Of a DNA stretch of 64,000 nt, positions 17,135-26,676 are shown in pieces (positions within the stretch are counted from its first letter, which is position 1; the number at the start of each line of letters is the position of its first letter). The translations under genes and the position numbers were made by a program. Under the pieces are notes generated by a model. That model ran no database searches and had not been told where the DNA came from. It saw nothing but the letters and a program-made list of their open reading frames with translations. The stretch lies in NCBI GenBank assembly GCA_024213275.1, contig JANAVG010000001.1:424526-488525 (forward strand). The letters are read 5' to 3'. This DNA comes from Rossellomorea sp. BNER. GTDB taxonomy: Bacteria; Bacillota; Bacilli; Bacillales; Bacillaceae_B.

Positions 17135-18853
17135 TTGAAAAAGAAACACCAGAAAAAGATGAGTAAAAAAGTGGTTATTCCTACTGTACTGGCTCTATCA
17201 GTAACATTCGGGGGAGTAATGCCATCTGTACCGGCGTTTGCAACTGATTCAACAAGCGATTCAACTATTCTATTTAAAGCTGAAGGATTAAGTAAACAAG
17301 AAGTTGTAAAAGCGTTCCTTCAATCACAAGTAGAAAATCCAGTTACGAGGTCATTATCCAGAGGAGGGCAGTTTAAAATTGTAAGCGAGAAAACAGATAG
17401 TGCGACAGGTACATATCATGCACGCACTGTTGAGCAATACAATGGGATTCCAATCTATGGTTCTGGACAAACCGTAGCATTGGACTCAAACAATGACGTA
17501 TTTGCATCTTTTGGTAAGGTAACACAAACTTTGTCTCGTACGACCATTCCAACTGAGCCATCCATTTCAGAAGAGAAGGCTGTAGAGATTGTCAAAAAAG
17601 ACGTAGAATCAAAGATTGGTGAAGTGAAAAATTATGATGGCATAGACTCTGAATTAACTATCTATCCTTATAAAGGGAAGAATTATTTAACTTACCTAGT
17701 TAAAGCATCTACTTCTATCCCAGCACCTGGGTACTACCATTACTTTGTGGATGCAACAACGGGAGAAGTGATCGACAGCTTCAATAAAATTCACAGTGCT
17801 GAACCAACGGATCTTTCCCCAGTGACCGCAAGGGGATTGGACGTACATGGTGAAATGCAATCTTTCAATGCTGGAAAAGATTCTGAAACCAAAACAAGTT
17901 ATTTACATGGTACTTCTGTTGCAAACAGCAATACTGTGCCAATATCGACTTTTGACGCTCGTCGCATAGATGAAACGATATTTTTACTTTCTTCAGCAAT
18001 TTTTGGATTCACAGGATGGGAAGTATCTACAACCAGCACTAGCAACTTTTTCCATAACCCAGCTGCTGTTTCAGCACAATTCAACTCTGATAAAGTGAAC
18101 AAATACTATCAAAACGTTCACGATCGAAACAGCTTAGATGATAAAGGAATGAAATTAATTAACACCGTTCATATTGGGTCAAAGTGGAATAACGCCGGTT
18201 GGAATGGTGAACAAATGCTATATGGGGATGGTGACGGGATTGAATTTGGCTCGTTTGCTGGTGGCCTGGATATAGCTGGTCACGAAATGACTCATGGTGT
18301 CATTGAACATACCACAGACTTAATATATGAAGGGGAATCTGGAGCTATCAATGAATCTCTGGCAGACATCCTCGGGAATTTCGCGGAAATGTACACTACA
18401 GGAGAGGTTGAATGGGATTTAGGAGAAGACAACACTACCCCTAACATTCCTGGTGACGGAGGACTTCGTTCCATGAGTGACCCGGCTTCTAAGAGTGTTA
18501 GCACAAAATATATGCCATCAGGACATTATCCGGATACCTACCAAGATCGCTACCAAGGTACATTAGATAACGGTGGGGTTCATATTAACAGCGGTATCAA
18601 TAACAAAGCAGCTTACTTAATTACTGAAGGCGGTACAAATAACGGAATAGATATTACAGGAATTGGGAGATCAAAAACAGAAAAAATCTATTACCGGGCT
18701 CTCACTTTATACTTAACACCAACATCCGGATTTAAAGAAATGCGTGAAGCAGCTATTCAAGCTTCTCGTGATTTACATCCAGATAAAAATGGGGAACCAT
18801 CAGCAGAAACCAAAGCTGTTATGGATGCTTACACTTCTGTAGGCGTAAACTAG
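17135..18853 (+). CDS. npr: Neutral protease (bacillolysin, M4 thermolysin family)
   Basis: 572-aa secreted prepro-metalloprotease. Signal peptide about 1-32 (KKVVIPTVLALSVTFGG), FTP propeptide domain (YNGIPIYGSG), PepSY region, then the M4 catalytic domain. Zinc and catalytic residues: H383-E384-x-x-H387 in GHEMTHGVIEH, Glu407 in GAINESLAD and His483 in GGVHINSGINNKAAY. A TTG at 17135 lies 6 bases after AAAGGGGTGG and was taken as the start; an in-frame GTG at 17126 lies inside that RBS. It is divergent from the camelysin operon and followed by paralog 2. In B. cereus the related NprR controls neutral protease, so quorum control is a reasonable inference. Confidence 0.93.
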   Translation: MKKKHQKKMSKKVVIPTVLALSVTFGGVMPSVPAFATDSTSDSTILFKAEGLSKQEVVKAFLQSQVENPVTRSLSRGGQFKIVSEKTDSATGTYHARTVEQYNGIPIYGSGQTVALDSNNDVFASFGKVTQTLSRTTIPTEPSISEEKAVEIVKKDVESKIGEVKNYDGIDSELTIYPYKGKNYLTYLVKASTSIPAPGYYHYFVDATTGEVIDSFNKIHSAEPTDLSPVTARGLDVHGEMQSFNAGKDSETKTSYLHGTSVANSNTVPISTFDARRIDETIFLLSSAIFGFTGWEVSTTSTSNFFHNPAAVSAQFNSDKVNKYYQNVHDRNSLDDKGMKLINTVHIGSKWNNAGWNGEQMLYGDGDGIEFGSFAGGLDIAGHEMTHGVIEHTTDLIYEGESGAINESLADILGNFAEMYTTGEVEWDLGEDNTTPNIPGDGGLRSMSDPASKSVSTKYMPSGHYPDTYQDRYQGTLDNGGVHINSGINNKAAYLITEGGTNNGIDITGIGRSKTEKIYYRALTLYLTPTSGFKEMREAAIQASRDLHPDKNGEPSAETKAVMDAYTSVGVN

Positions 18854-18868
18854 AAACTTAAATTTGGT

Positions 18869-18909
18869 AAGCCATGAATGGATTTATTTCAATCATGGCT
18901 TTTTTTTTA
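18869..18909 (+). terminator. Rho-independent terminator of npr
   Basis: AAGCCATGA/TCATGGCTT stem followed by nine T. From 18910 to 19194 only an AT-rich leader is seen. Confidence 0.9.
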
Positions 18910-19194
18910 TTAATCCTAAGTACCCAATCCTTCCCTATAGCAAAATTTGCGATTCGTACCTTTACTCTTCACCATTCTTCGAAAAACGTTGGTCTACGTT
19001 CGTTCTAACAACCAACTCCATAACATGATCCCTTTGCTCTAATAGGCATAAAAGTGAAAGACTCGCAAATTATAAGATAAAAGCGAGTTTCCCGATAATT
19101 AACTAGTTATAATATTGAAAATTGTGGTATTATTTAAAAAATATAGTTACCTACATCTTACATAATTACTTAGGGAGCATAAGGAGCGAATAAA

Positions 19195-20451
19195 ATGGTA
19201 GAGGGAGAAATCATTAAATTTTACCGAAAAAAAGCTGGGCTTACGCAGGAAGAACTTGGATTAGGAATTTGCACTCTCTCCTATATCAGCAAGATTGAGC
19301 GAGGGCAATCAGCTTGTTCTTCAGAGATTATCGAGTTATTATCAGAACGTTTACACCTAGATATAAAAAAAGAAATCCGTCGCTTTGAGAACCTAGGGAA
19401 TCAGCTCTATCATTGGCATAAGACCATCATTATGCGAAGGTTGAAGGAAGTAGATGAAATCAACAAAGAATTGGAAAAAATCCCTTTCATCAATTCTTCC
19501 AAATATGCTGCCTTGTACCAATTGCTGCAGGCAAGATATTATATCCTAAAGATGAATTATAAAAAGACATATACCCTTTTACAGTATGTCGAAAAAGAAC
19601 ACCCCAACCTCCCCCCTTATGAGAAAAACCTACTGAAGCATGTATGGGGAATATATTATATATGCAATTGTATTTCATCCAGAACCGAAAATCATCAAAA
19701 GGCTATAGAAGTCTTGAAAGAAATAGAAAAGGATGAATATGGAAACCCTGAATACAATTACGATTTGGCCGTAGCTTATCACTGTATCGATTCTAGAGTA
19801 ATGGCTTATGCGTATGCAGAAAAAGCTCTTCGCTACTTCAGGGAAACAAATAACTCTTTAATGGCCATCACGGCAGAGTCGTTAATGCTTCTCCAGATTG
19901 GAAACGACATACATCATAATTTAGAAGAGTTAACAGAATCCTATTATAATTTGATTCATCACAGTGAGTTACTATATGCCACTGATAAAAAAGGGATGCT
20001 CTTAAACAATCTGGGCTTTGAACATTTTAGAAGAAAAGATTATGCTCATGCACATAAGTTTTATAAAGAAGCTCTTCAAATGACTGATAAGTCTTCCGTT
20101 TTATATCTTCAACGACTGTACAATTATTTGGAAAGTGGACTGGCTGGAAAGATAATGCGTAAATCATCGATGTTAAGAAAGGCACAAGAAGGCATGTCCT
20201 TGGCAAAAAAATTGGAAAATGAATTTTACCAACTAGTATTTAAACTTCTTATTTTACTTACAGAGAATAAATTGAATCAGTATTACACCTTCATAGAGAA
20301 AGATGCCCTACCCTATTTTCAGTTAAATAATCATACGATTTTTATAAACAAGTATGCCAAAGAACTATATGATCACTATATGGAAAGTGAACATTATCAG
20401 AAAGCAGCCCAAATTTCAAAGGTTCTTATAGACCCAATTTCAGCTTCCTAG
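19195..20451 (+). CDS. HTH-TPR (RNPP-like) transcriptional regulator, paralog 2
   Basis: 418-aa regulator, strongly similar to paralog 1 across the full length (shared IIKFYRKKAGLTQE, YAALYQLLQARYY and NLGxExFxRKDY). The N-terminal HTH is at about 1-60 and helical TPR-like repeats at about 75-410. Located directly downstream of the neutral protease and oriented away from it, mirroring paralog 1 across the cluster. RBS AAGGAG. Likely peptide-responsive by family analogy. The short frame after its stop (15 codons, no export signal) does not look like an NprX precursor. It ends at a convergent terminator. Confidence 0.82.
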   Translation: MVEGEIIKFYRKKAGLTQEELGLGICTLSYISKIERGQSACSSEIIELLSERLHLDIKKEIRRFENLGNQLYHWHKTIIMRRLKEVDEINKELEKIPFINSSKYAALYQLLQARYYILKMNYKKTYTLLQYVEKEHPNLPPYEKNLLKHVWGIYYICNCISSRTENHQKAIEVLKEIEKDEYGNPEYNYDLAVAYHCIDSRVMAYAYAEKALRYFRETNNSLMAITAESLMLLQIGNDIHHNLEELTESYYNLIHHSELLYATDKKGMLLNNLGFEHFRRKDYAHAHKFYKEALQMTDKSSVLYLQRLYNYLESGLAGKIMRKSSMLRKAQEGMSLAKKLENEFYQLVFKLLILLTENKLNQYYTFIEKDALPYFQLNNHTIFINKYAKELYDHYMESEHYQKAAQISKVLIDPISAS

Positions 20452-20612
20452 TCATCAGGAGAGATGGGGATGCCGATGAATAATAGAAGCAATAAGCACT
20501 TCCGAACTTCGTGAACTATCAACTTGTATTAATGTGATTTAAAATACGTTCGGTAAGAATTTAAAAGGAGTTACGGGAATACCTTTGTCTTAGTGGACTG
20601 GAACAGAAGAAA

Positions 20613-20646
20613 AAAGGGGAGAAACTCTCCCTTAACTCTCCCCTTT
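20613..20646. terminator. Convergent terminator
   Basis: AAAGGGGAGA/TCTCCCCTTT stem between the plus-strand regulator and the minus-strand histidine kinase. A-rich on one side and T-rich on the other, so it can serve both directions. Confidence 0.8.
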
Positions 20647-20680
20647 CTCTTACATTTTCCCTTTTATCATAATAATGAAG

Positions 20681-21979
20681 CTATGATTTATCTACTATAT
20701 CGCTCGTTGTATCCTTAGCAAACACAAATGTAAACATTGTTCCTTCTCCTATTTTACTCTCAACTTGTATAATTCCATGATGGCCCTCGACGATCGACTT
20801 GCTTAAGGAAAGACCAATCCCAACGGATCCAGACTTTTTATTTTTCTTCCCTTTATAAAACCTTTTAAATATATTCTTTATCTCCTCCCGTTCAATTCCT
20901 TCTCCTTGATCCCTTATATGAACCTTAGTTAGAGCTTTACTTTCTTCTATTGTAATGGAGACATTTTTGCCCGATGGAGTATGCTCAATGGCATTTTTCA
21001 TGACGTTTAAGAGGGCTTCTGTCATCCAGTCTGGATCATGTTTCAGGAAACATTCCTGAACAGCTGTCACTTCCACTTGAACTCCTTTTTGTACCGAAAG
21101 TTCTTTTAGTATTTCGACACTTTCTAGTACGGTTTGGGTTAGGGAAGCATTCCTTTTTTGAAACTGGATCGCCCCAACATCTAGCTTGGCAAGCTTCAAA
21201 AGACTTTGTATAAGCCAGTTCATCCTCTCTAGCTGTTGCCTGCCCTGTTCTAGGAACATATCCTGCTGCTCCTTTGATAATTCCTTTTCTGTCATAAGAT
21301 CGTTGTACATCGTTAAAGCAGCTAATGGAGTTTTTAATTGATGAGAAATATCGGACATTAAGTTCACGAGAAAACGTTTTTCCTTTTTCAAATCGGCAAT
21401 ATTCTTTTGGATAACGAAACGCATGCGATTAAAGCTATATATAAGCTTGGAGAAATCCCCTTCGCGGAACTCTGGTAAAGATGAAACAGCCCTTCCTTCT
21501 AGGACATCGTCTGCATAATGGGTGAGTTCACGGATTCTGGTAAACATACGAGTAGAAAATTGATAGTGTAAAAGGAATAAGGACACAAAAAATAGTAGCA
21601 AGCTAATCATGATAAAACCGATAATCGTACGAAAGAAATCAGTCATTTCAGGGAAAAATTTCATTGATAATTCAGGTGAGATTCCATACTCAGATAAAAC
21701 GTCCATTCCCAGTCTCTTCTCATCATTGCTTACATCTTTTGTAAGAAGTGTGACCAGCTCACCTTCAAGCTCTGGATGCTGTTTTAAAAGGGCTCCTGTC
21801 ATCGCAGCATTTGATTCAATATAATCCTTTTTAAACTGTTGGGTTAAATAAAAGGTTCCACAGCCAATCATAATGATAAATAACAATAGTGAGAACAAGA
21901 AAAGCCTTACAGTATTTTTCGCCTCAGGATTTTGCCATAATTCGAAGATTCCTATTCTCTTACGACTCGTTTGTTCCAT
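20681..21979 (-). CDS. Sensor histidine kinase
   Basis: 432-aa membrane kinase: TM1 about 25-45, an extracytoplasmic sensor of about 65 residues, TM2 about 113-137, HAMP, DHp with phospho-His in SDISHQLKTPLAAL, then HATPase_c with N-box NVMKNAIEHTPSG, DQGEGI and GIGLSLSKSIVEGH. Its sensor loop is larger than in BceS-type intramembrane kinases, so it may sense a ligand itself. The start overlaps the response-regulator gene by 28 bases. Last gene of the ABC-TCS operon. Confidence 0.9.
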   Translation of the reverse strand: MEQTSRKRIGIFELWQNPEAKNTVRLFLFSLLLFIIMIGCGTFYLTQQFKKDYIESNAAMTGALLKQHPELEGELVTLLTKDVSNDEKRLGMDVLSEYGISPELSMKFFPEMTDFFRTIIGFIMISLLLFFVSLFLLHYQFSTRMFTRIRELTHYADDVLEGRAVSSLPEFREGDFSKLIYSFNRMRFVIQKNIADLKKEKRFLVNLMSDISHQLKTPLAALTMYNDLMTEKELSKEQQDMFLEQGRQQLERMNWLIQSLLKLAKLDVGAIQFQKRNASLTQTVLESVEILKELSVQKGVQVEVTAVQECFLKHDPDWMTEALLNVMKNAIEHTPSGKNVSITIEESKALTKVHIRDQGEGIEREEIKNIFKRFYKGKKNKKSGSVGIGLSLSKSIVEGHHGIIQVESKIGEGTMFTFVFAKDTTSDIVDKS

Positions 21980-22641
21980 TTATACCCTAACCCCCGATGT
22001 GTGATAATATATTCCGGGTTTGTAATCTCGTCCTCTATTTTCTCCCGTAATCTCTTAATGTACACAGATAATGTGTTATCCTCAAAAAATCCAACACCGC
22101 CTTCTAGAAGTAAATCAAAGATTTCATCACGGCTTAATATTTTTTCCGGGTGATTCATTAAAATCAATAATAATTTGTATTCTTGGGCAGAAAGCGGAAT
22201 CTCTCCCTTTTCTCTTTTTAACACGGCTCGATCAAGATCGAGGATAATCTCTCCACTTTTTAATAGATTTCCCGTACTAGTTTTTCCTTTCCTTCTTAAC
22301 ACTGCCCGAATTCTTGAAAGTAACTCCCTTACTCTAAATGGTTTCGTAATATAATCATCCGCTCCAATATCCAAGCCAAGGACGACGTTGACTTCATCAT
22401 CCATTGCCGTCAGAAAGATGATGGGGATATCCGATTGTTCCCGAATATATTTACACATATCGTAACCATTTCCATCCGGAAGTGTGACATCAAGAAGCGC
22501 TAAATCAAATGACTCTTTTTCAAAAACCTCCTTACATTCTTCGACTAAGCTAACATGTGTCACTTCATACTTTTCTTCCTTCAAAGAAAATTCCAATCCA
22601 AGTGCAAGTGAAACGTCATCTTCCAATAAAAGTATACGCAT
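21952..22641 (-). CDS. OmpR-family response regulator
   Basis: 229 aa: REC domain with EDD near the N-terminus, phospho-Asp in LALLDVTLPDGNGYD, T in PIIFLTA and K in YITKPF, followed by a winged-helix DNA-binding domain (LSAQEYKLLLILMNHPEKILSR, HRGLGYKW). The start was set at 22641 because AAGGAGAG is 5-12 bases upstream; the longer frame has none. It is transcribed with the ABC transporter upstream and the kinase downstream, and likely regulates this same operon. Confidence 0.92.
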   Translation of the reverse strand: MRILLLEDDVSLALGLEFSLKEEKYEVTHVSLVEECKEVFEKESFDLALLDVTLPDGNGYDMCKYIREQSDIPIIFLTAMDDEVNVVLGLDIGADDYITKPFRVRELLSRIRAVLRRKGKTSTGNLLKSGEIILDLDRAVLKREKGEIPLSAQEYKLLLILMNHPEKILSRDEIFDLLLEGGVGFFEDNTLSVYIKRLREKIEDEITNPEYIITHRGLGYKWNKRVVRE

Positions 22642-22660
22642 TATACCCTCTCCTTCGTTT

Positions 22661-25048
22661 CTATTCATTTCGCAAGGCGTCATTCCACTGACCGCTCTTG
22701 AGCTGGCGTGCAGAGAGCATTGCTGTCAAATAACAAATCGTTACAATCACGAAAAAAGCACATATGTACAGATAATTTGTATCTGTCGATTCTGGTCTTC
22801 CACCAAGTAAAAACAATAAAAATTCGATAGAACCTGCAGCTGCAGTTCCAATCATCCCGCTTATAAAGCCATAAAACAATCCCTCTTTCATCACCATATT
22901 TCTTATACTCTTTAATGACATCCCAACTGCTTGTAAGGTCGCGTATTCTTTTTTCCTTAAAATGATATTCATAACGGTGGTGTTGATAATATTTAATAGG
23001 CCAATAAAGGCAATCACAATGACAAAGCCATAAAGTAATATTTGAATTTGGAAAATAAGGAGCGACTGACTTCGCTGCATTTCAACTTCATTAACAATTT
23101 CCAAATTAGGGTATTGAGCTACAAGTTCATCTAATTTTTTGGAAACCTCATCAATATCTCTATTATCATTCAGATAAAGAGTGATTCGATTCATAGTTGG
23201 TGTCCCCATCGAGGCTACGACTTCTGGATAGGAGAGGAGTAGGCTTTCAGGCTCATCCATTTCAACTATTCCCGAAACTTTCACTTTTTGTATCTCACCT
23301 AAATGACCGGATGGATCTGCTTGAGTCTGAATATACACAAAATCTCCGACCTCGACAGATGTATCATCATCCATGGCTTTAACATAAATAACTCCATGTT
23401 CTTGTATTAGTTTTTCTTTCTTTAATGAACCAGCTTTGAGTTTTCCGCTTAAAAAAGCCTTGTTTTCTTCAGTGATTGGAGAAATATTTGTGCTTTCTGA
23501 ATAAAAGTTATTTCCATTTAAAGTTGTCATGTAAAGATTATCTGCTCGTGTTTGATTTACCATTGAGGGTGGAAGATACATTTGAGTATAGACGCTATCA
23601 TAATGAATATATTTCCCCTGCACATCTGGAATATTTTCTATTCCTATCCATAATGATTCTGGAAATCTAGCCGGCTCGTAAACCCGAATCTGGAATTCTC
23701 CACCTATTTCATGTTCTAAGTCGGTCTTTGCAAACATCATTAAAAGATTTGAAAAAATAAGAAATAAAAAAACACTAATCGAAATCGAGAATATTACAAT
23801 AAACGATCTAAGTTTATTTCTGCGAATATTTCTAATCGCCATGATGGTTTCAATGCTTAAGATTTTTTTCAAGAAGCGATGCTTCCTTCTCTTCTTAAAA
23901 ACTGGGCGATTGATGATTCTTCTCACCACATCTAATGGAGCTGTACGATTCGCAAGCTTTAATGGTAATAATCCAGAAATAATAAGTGAAAATAATCCAA
24001 TAAGGATACTAAAAATGAAAACACGGGGAGAGATAATCATTGGGAAATAAAAAAATGAGAATTCCGTTTCTTCATAAGTCAATTGATATAAGCTCAATAT
24101 CACCCAAAACCCTAATACACCTAGAATAAGACCAAGTGGAATGCCCACTAACCCAATGATCCCGATTTCATAAACAATCATCTTTTGAATTTGCCGTTTT
24201 GTTGCACCGATTGTCCTTAATAATCCAATTTCTCGGATTCGCTCTGTAATGCTTATTTGAAAGGTATTAAATATAAATGCAACGGTTGCGAGTACAACAA
24301 TTCCTACTGGAAGGATGTAACCGGCACTACTCAGTAGAGTGATCGTACCGACTTCCTCATCATTAAAGTCCTGACCTATGATTGGATAATTTTTTTTAAT
24401 ATTTTTTTCAGGAATATAGGTGAGGATTTGATGGTAAACCTCTTTATAGTTTGCACGTTTATCTATCTCAACATAGAGATCCATATTCTCCTGAATTTGA
24501 ACTGATTTTCGGACAATAAACGCATGTAGCTCTTGCCCTTCCTGAAGATTCCGATTGTTTTCCACTATCTTTTTGACTTGAAAGGAATGCTCGTTCCCTT
24601 CTGTATCTACGAGAGTGATCGGTTTTTCTATCTCACCTAACTTTTTAAGCTCAGCTGCCACCCATCTTTCGATAATCATCCCACTCTGGTTTTGTTCTCG
24701 AATGGCATTAAAAGGGAGTATAGAAAATGCCTCTTCATCAATGGAATGAAGCTCAAGTTTTTCCCCGTTTTCTAAAAAGTAGGTCTCATTAAACATCAGA
24801 CCTACCGTCTCAATCTGTGGGTTTGCTTGAATCCGCTTAACGGCTTGATGATTGACAGATGTTATTTTCAAATGGTAAGAGCCATTTTCCCCCATACTTT
24901 TTTCATTTGCATATTGTTCAAAGCTCGTTAAAAATATGCCTATCGATGTAATAAGCGCGATGGATAATATCATTCCTAATAAGGTAATAATGGTTCTCTT
25001 TTTATAATGCAGCAAATATTTTTTCGTCAATTTTGTATAGATTGACAT
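22661..25048 (-). CDS. MacB/FtsX-type ABC transporter permease
   Basis: 795-aa permease with two FtsX/MacB_PCD-type units. Helices lie at about 17-40, 250-275, 300-330, 350-375, 420-440, 670-700, 720-745 and 760-780, with two large extracytoplasmic domains (about 45-235 and 445-660). Signature segments RIREIGLLRTIGATKRQI and KKEYATLQAVGMSLKSI are visible. A TTG three codons upstream is too close to the AAAGGGG RBS, so the ATG at 25048 was chosen. Together with the ATPase it probably exports or extracts a hydrophobic or peptide substrate. It precedes the two-component genes by 19 bases. Confidence 0.85.
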   Translation of the reverse strand: MSIYTKLTKKYLLHYKKRTIITLLGMILSIALITSIGIFLTSFEQYANEKSMGENGSYHLKITSVNHQAVKRIQANPQIETVGLMFNETYFLENGEKLELHSIDEEAFSILPFNAIREQNQSGMIIERWVAAELKKLGEIEKPITLVDTEGNEHSFQVKKIVENNRNLQEGQELHAFIVRKSVQIQENMDLYVEIDKRANYKEVYHQILTYIPEKNIKKNYPIIGQDFNDEEVGTITLLSSAGYILPVGIVVLATVAFIFNTFQISITERIREIGLLRTIGATKRQIQKMIVYEIGIIGLVGIPLGLILGVLGFWVILSLYQLTYEETEFSFFYFPMIISPRVFIFSILIGLFSLIISGLLPLKLANRTAPLDVVRRIINRPVFKKRRKHRFLKKILSIETIMAIRNIRRNKLRSFIVIFSISISVFLFLIFSNLLMMFAKTDLEHEIGGEFQIRVYEPARFPESLWIGIENIPDVQGKYIHYDSVYTQMYLPPSMVNQTRADNLYMTTLNGNNFYSESTNISPITEENKAFLSGKLKAGSLKKEKLIQEHGVIYVKAMDDDTSVEVGDFVYIQTQADPSGHLGEIQKVKVSGIVEMDEPESLLLSYPEVVASMGTPTMNRITLYLNDNRDIDEVSKKLDELVAQYPNLEIVNEVEMQRSQSLLIFQIQILLYGFVIVIAFIGLLNIINTTVMNIILRKKEYATLQAVGMSLKSIRNMVMKEGLFYGFISGMIGTAAAGSIEFLLFLLGGRPESTDTNYLYICAFFVIVTICYLTAMLSARQLKSGQWNDALRNE

Positions 25049-25063
25049 CTCAATCAAACCCCT

Positions 25064-25744
25064 TTAAACATAAGAAACATCATTTTGTATGGATCCATCT
25101 TCTATTTGAATGACTCTACTGGCCTTTTCGGCTATTTCCATGTCATGTGTGATGACAATTAAGGTTTGTTTATACCTTCTTGCTGTTAATTGCAGAAGGT
25201 TGATGACATCATTACTTGTCCGTCTATCTAAATTCCCTGTCGGTTCATCTGCCAATATATAAGAAGGTTTATGTATTAAAGCCCGAGCAATCGCTACTCT
25301 TTGTTGCTGTCCCCCTGATAATTCCGCTGGAAACGCGTCTAACTTCTCTTTAATGCCCAAATAATCGATAATATCGTGATAATAGGTATCATCAACTTTC
25401 TGATGGTCAAGCAATACAGGAAGTTGGATATTTTCTTCAACATTCAAAATCGGTACAAGGTTAAAGGATTGAAAGATAAAGCCAATTTTTCTGCGGCGCA
25501 ATATGGAGATTGCTTCATCTGATAAGGAATATATCGATTCTCCCTCTACTTTAACGATTCCGTCTGTTGGAGCATCGAGACCACCAATGGTATGTAATAA
25601 CGTGCTTTTCCCTGAACCTGAAGGACCTACAATAGCAACAAATTCCCCTTCCTGAACCGTCAAATCAATCGAGTTTAAGGCTGTAACAGCTTTATCCCCT
25701 TTCCCAAACACCTTACTTACATTCTCTAAACGAATAACCTCCAA
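25064..25744 (-). CDS. ABC transporter ATP-binding protein (MacB/LolD type)
   Basis: About 226-aa ATPase: Walker A GPSGSGKST, Q-loop FIFQSFNLV, signature LSGGQQQRVAIARAL, Walker B YILADEPTGNLD and H-loop VITHD. An ATG at 25780 lacks an RBS and lies on or upstream of the likely transcription start from an extended -10 promoter (25782-25791). The TTG at 25744, just after GGGGAG, is therefore preferred, although its spacing is short. First gene of the operon ATPase-permease-regulator-kinase. Confidence 0.85.
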   Translation of the reverse strand: MEVIRLENVSKVFGKGDKAVTALNSIDLTVQEGEFVAIVGPSGSGKSTLLHTIGGLDAPTDGIVKVEGESIYSLSDEAISILRRRKIGFIFQSFNLVPILNVEENIQLPVLLDHQKVDDTYYHDIIDYLGIKEKLDAFPAELSGGQQQRVAIARALIHKPSYILADEPTGNLDRRTSNDVINLLQLTARRYKQTLIVITHDMEIAEKASRVIQIEDGSIQNDVSYV

Positions 25745-25781
25745 CACTCTCTCCCCGCTTTCCTTCACATAATTTGGCATT

Positions 25782-25791
25782 AGTATACCAT
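25782..25791 (-). promoter_or_regulatory. Extended -10 promoter of the ABC-TCS operon
   Basis: On the minus strand TGG-TATACT is an extended -10 box (TGnTATACT). No good -35 is present. It implies a transcript that starts at about 25775, inside the longer ATPase frame. Confidence 0.5.
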
Positions 25792-25820
25792 ACAGATCGG
25801 TTTTCTATCATTTAAGAACA

Positions 25821-25940
25821 AAAGGCGTAAGCGCCCCCGTTTAGCCCCGACAAGCATAAGACGAGCCATGAAGGAAGGGTGCATTTCCCCTTCCTTCATG
25901 GCTTGGCTTAGACTTCCGGGGGCTGGGCGCTGGAGCTAGA
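25821..25940. repeat. Long imperfect palindrome, family B (GGCGCTGGAGCT end)
   Basis: GC-rich element beginning AGGCGTAAGCGCCCCCG and ending CGGGGGCTGGGCGCTGGAGC. The centre is another palindrome, CCATGAAGGAAGGG ... CCCTTCCTTCATGG. The same family recurs at 40735-40894. Such elements are widespread between genes in bacilli. Confidence 0.85.
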
Positions 25941-26008
25941 TTAGGACAAACTAATTTCAAAGTTATCAACATATTTTAATTTTATTATTTCCTAAACAAC
26001 GGAAAAAT

Positions 26009-26033
26009 GGGCCTATCCGAATGGAGTAGACCC
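26009..26033 (-). terminator. Terminator of the lipoprotein operon
   Basis: On the minus strand GGGTCTACTCC pairs with GGATAGGCCC, followed by ATTTTTCC. Confidence 0.7.
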
Positions 26034-26041
26034 TTTCCTGA

Positions 26042-26632
26042 TTAGTCATTTATCGTAATAAGCTGTACTTTTTCAACTTCGAATTCAGGTAACTTTTCAG
26101 CAGGATCTTTATCATATTCTATAACACCCATAACTTTTTCTGTTCCCATCATAGCAGACCATTTATCATCACTTACGACTAAGAACATGTCACCATAAGC
26201 TCTTCCGCGGCCGATAACGATATTCCCTTCATTTGATACTGATAACGACTGTCCATCAATCGTAACCTTGTCCACATTATCTTGTTTAGTGAAAAGAATA
26301 CCTTTATCCTTCAGTTCTGGTAATGATTTAATCGGTTCTGTTTCGTCATCCTTTACCACTTTATTTAACAATTCTTTTTCTACAAGAGCTTTAGCCGTTG
26401 TTTCATTGAAAATCAAAATCTGTTGACCTTGATCTTCCGCTACTTTAAATTTATATTCATTTTTTTCTTTTAGATCATCCTTTTCTTGTTCAAATACTTC
26501 CGCAACCTGTTTGTGGTCTCCGTATAAGATGACCCCATTTGCTTTTTCAAACATCTCTGTTATGGCACTGCACCCCGTCATCAATGATCCTGCAATAACA
26601 GCCGTAAAACATACACTTAGTAATTTTTTCAT
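26042..26632 (-). CDS. Putative lipoprotein, unknown function
   Basis: 196-aa protein with a lipoprotein signal: basic start MKKLLS, hydrophobic core, then SLMTGCS with the acylated Cys at residue 21. The mature part is acidic and lysine-rich with no known catalytic motif. It resembles small Bacillus lipoproteins of unknown role (possibly the BA_5634 family, from memory). The ATG at 26632 was preferred to a TTG at 26641 that is one base from AAGGAG. It follows the 38-aa ORF and the BceR-type promoter module, so it is probably induced by envelope-active compounds. Confidence 0.75.
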   Translation of the reverse strand: MKKLLSVCFTAVIAGSLMTGCSAITEMFEKANGVILYGDHKQVAEVFEQEKDDLKEKNEYKFKVAEDQGQQILIFNETTAKALVEKELLNKVVKDDETEPIKSLPELKDKGILFTKQDNVDKVTIDGQSLSVSNEGNIVIGRGRAYGDMFLVVSDDKWSAMMGTEKVMGVIEYDKDPAEKLPEFEVEKVQLITIND

Positions 26633-26676
26633 TTTATTCAAGCTCCTTATTCAATAATTTATATAAATCATTCAAA

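Noticed and set aside
20463..20515. 15-codon frame after HTH-TPR paralog 2 as a signal peptide gene
   Set aside because: It has an acceptable RBS but is polar throughout and far too short to carry a secretion signal.
21952..22641. This OmpR-type regulator as the controller of the CTTACA-N4-TGTAAG boxes
   Set aside because: No such box lies before its own operon, and its kinase has a sizeable extracellular sensor unlike BceS. It remains possible but unsupported.
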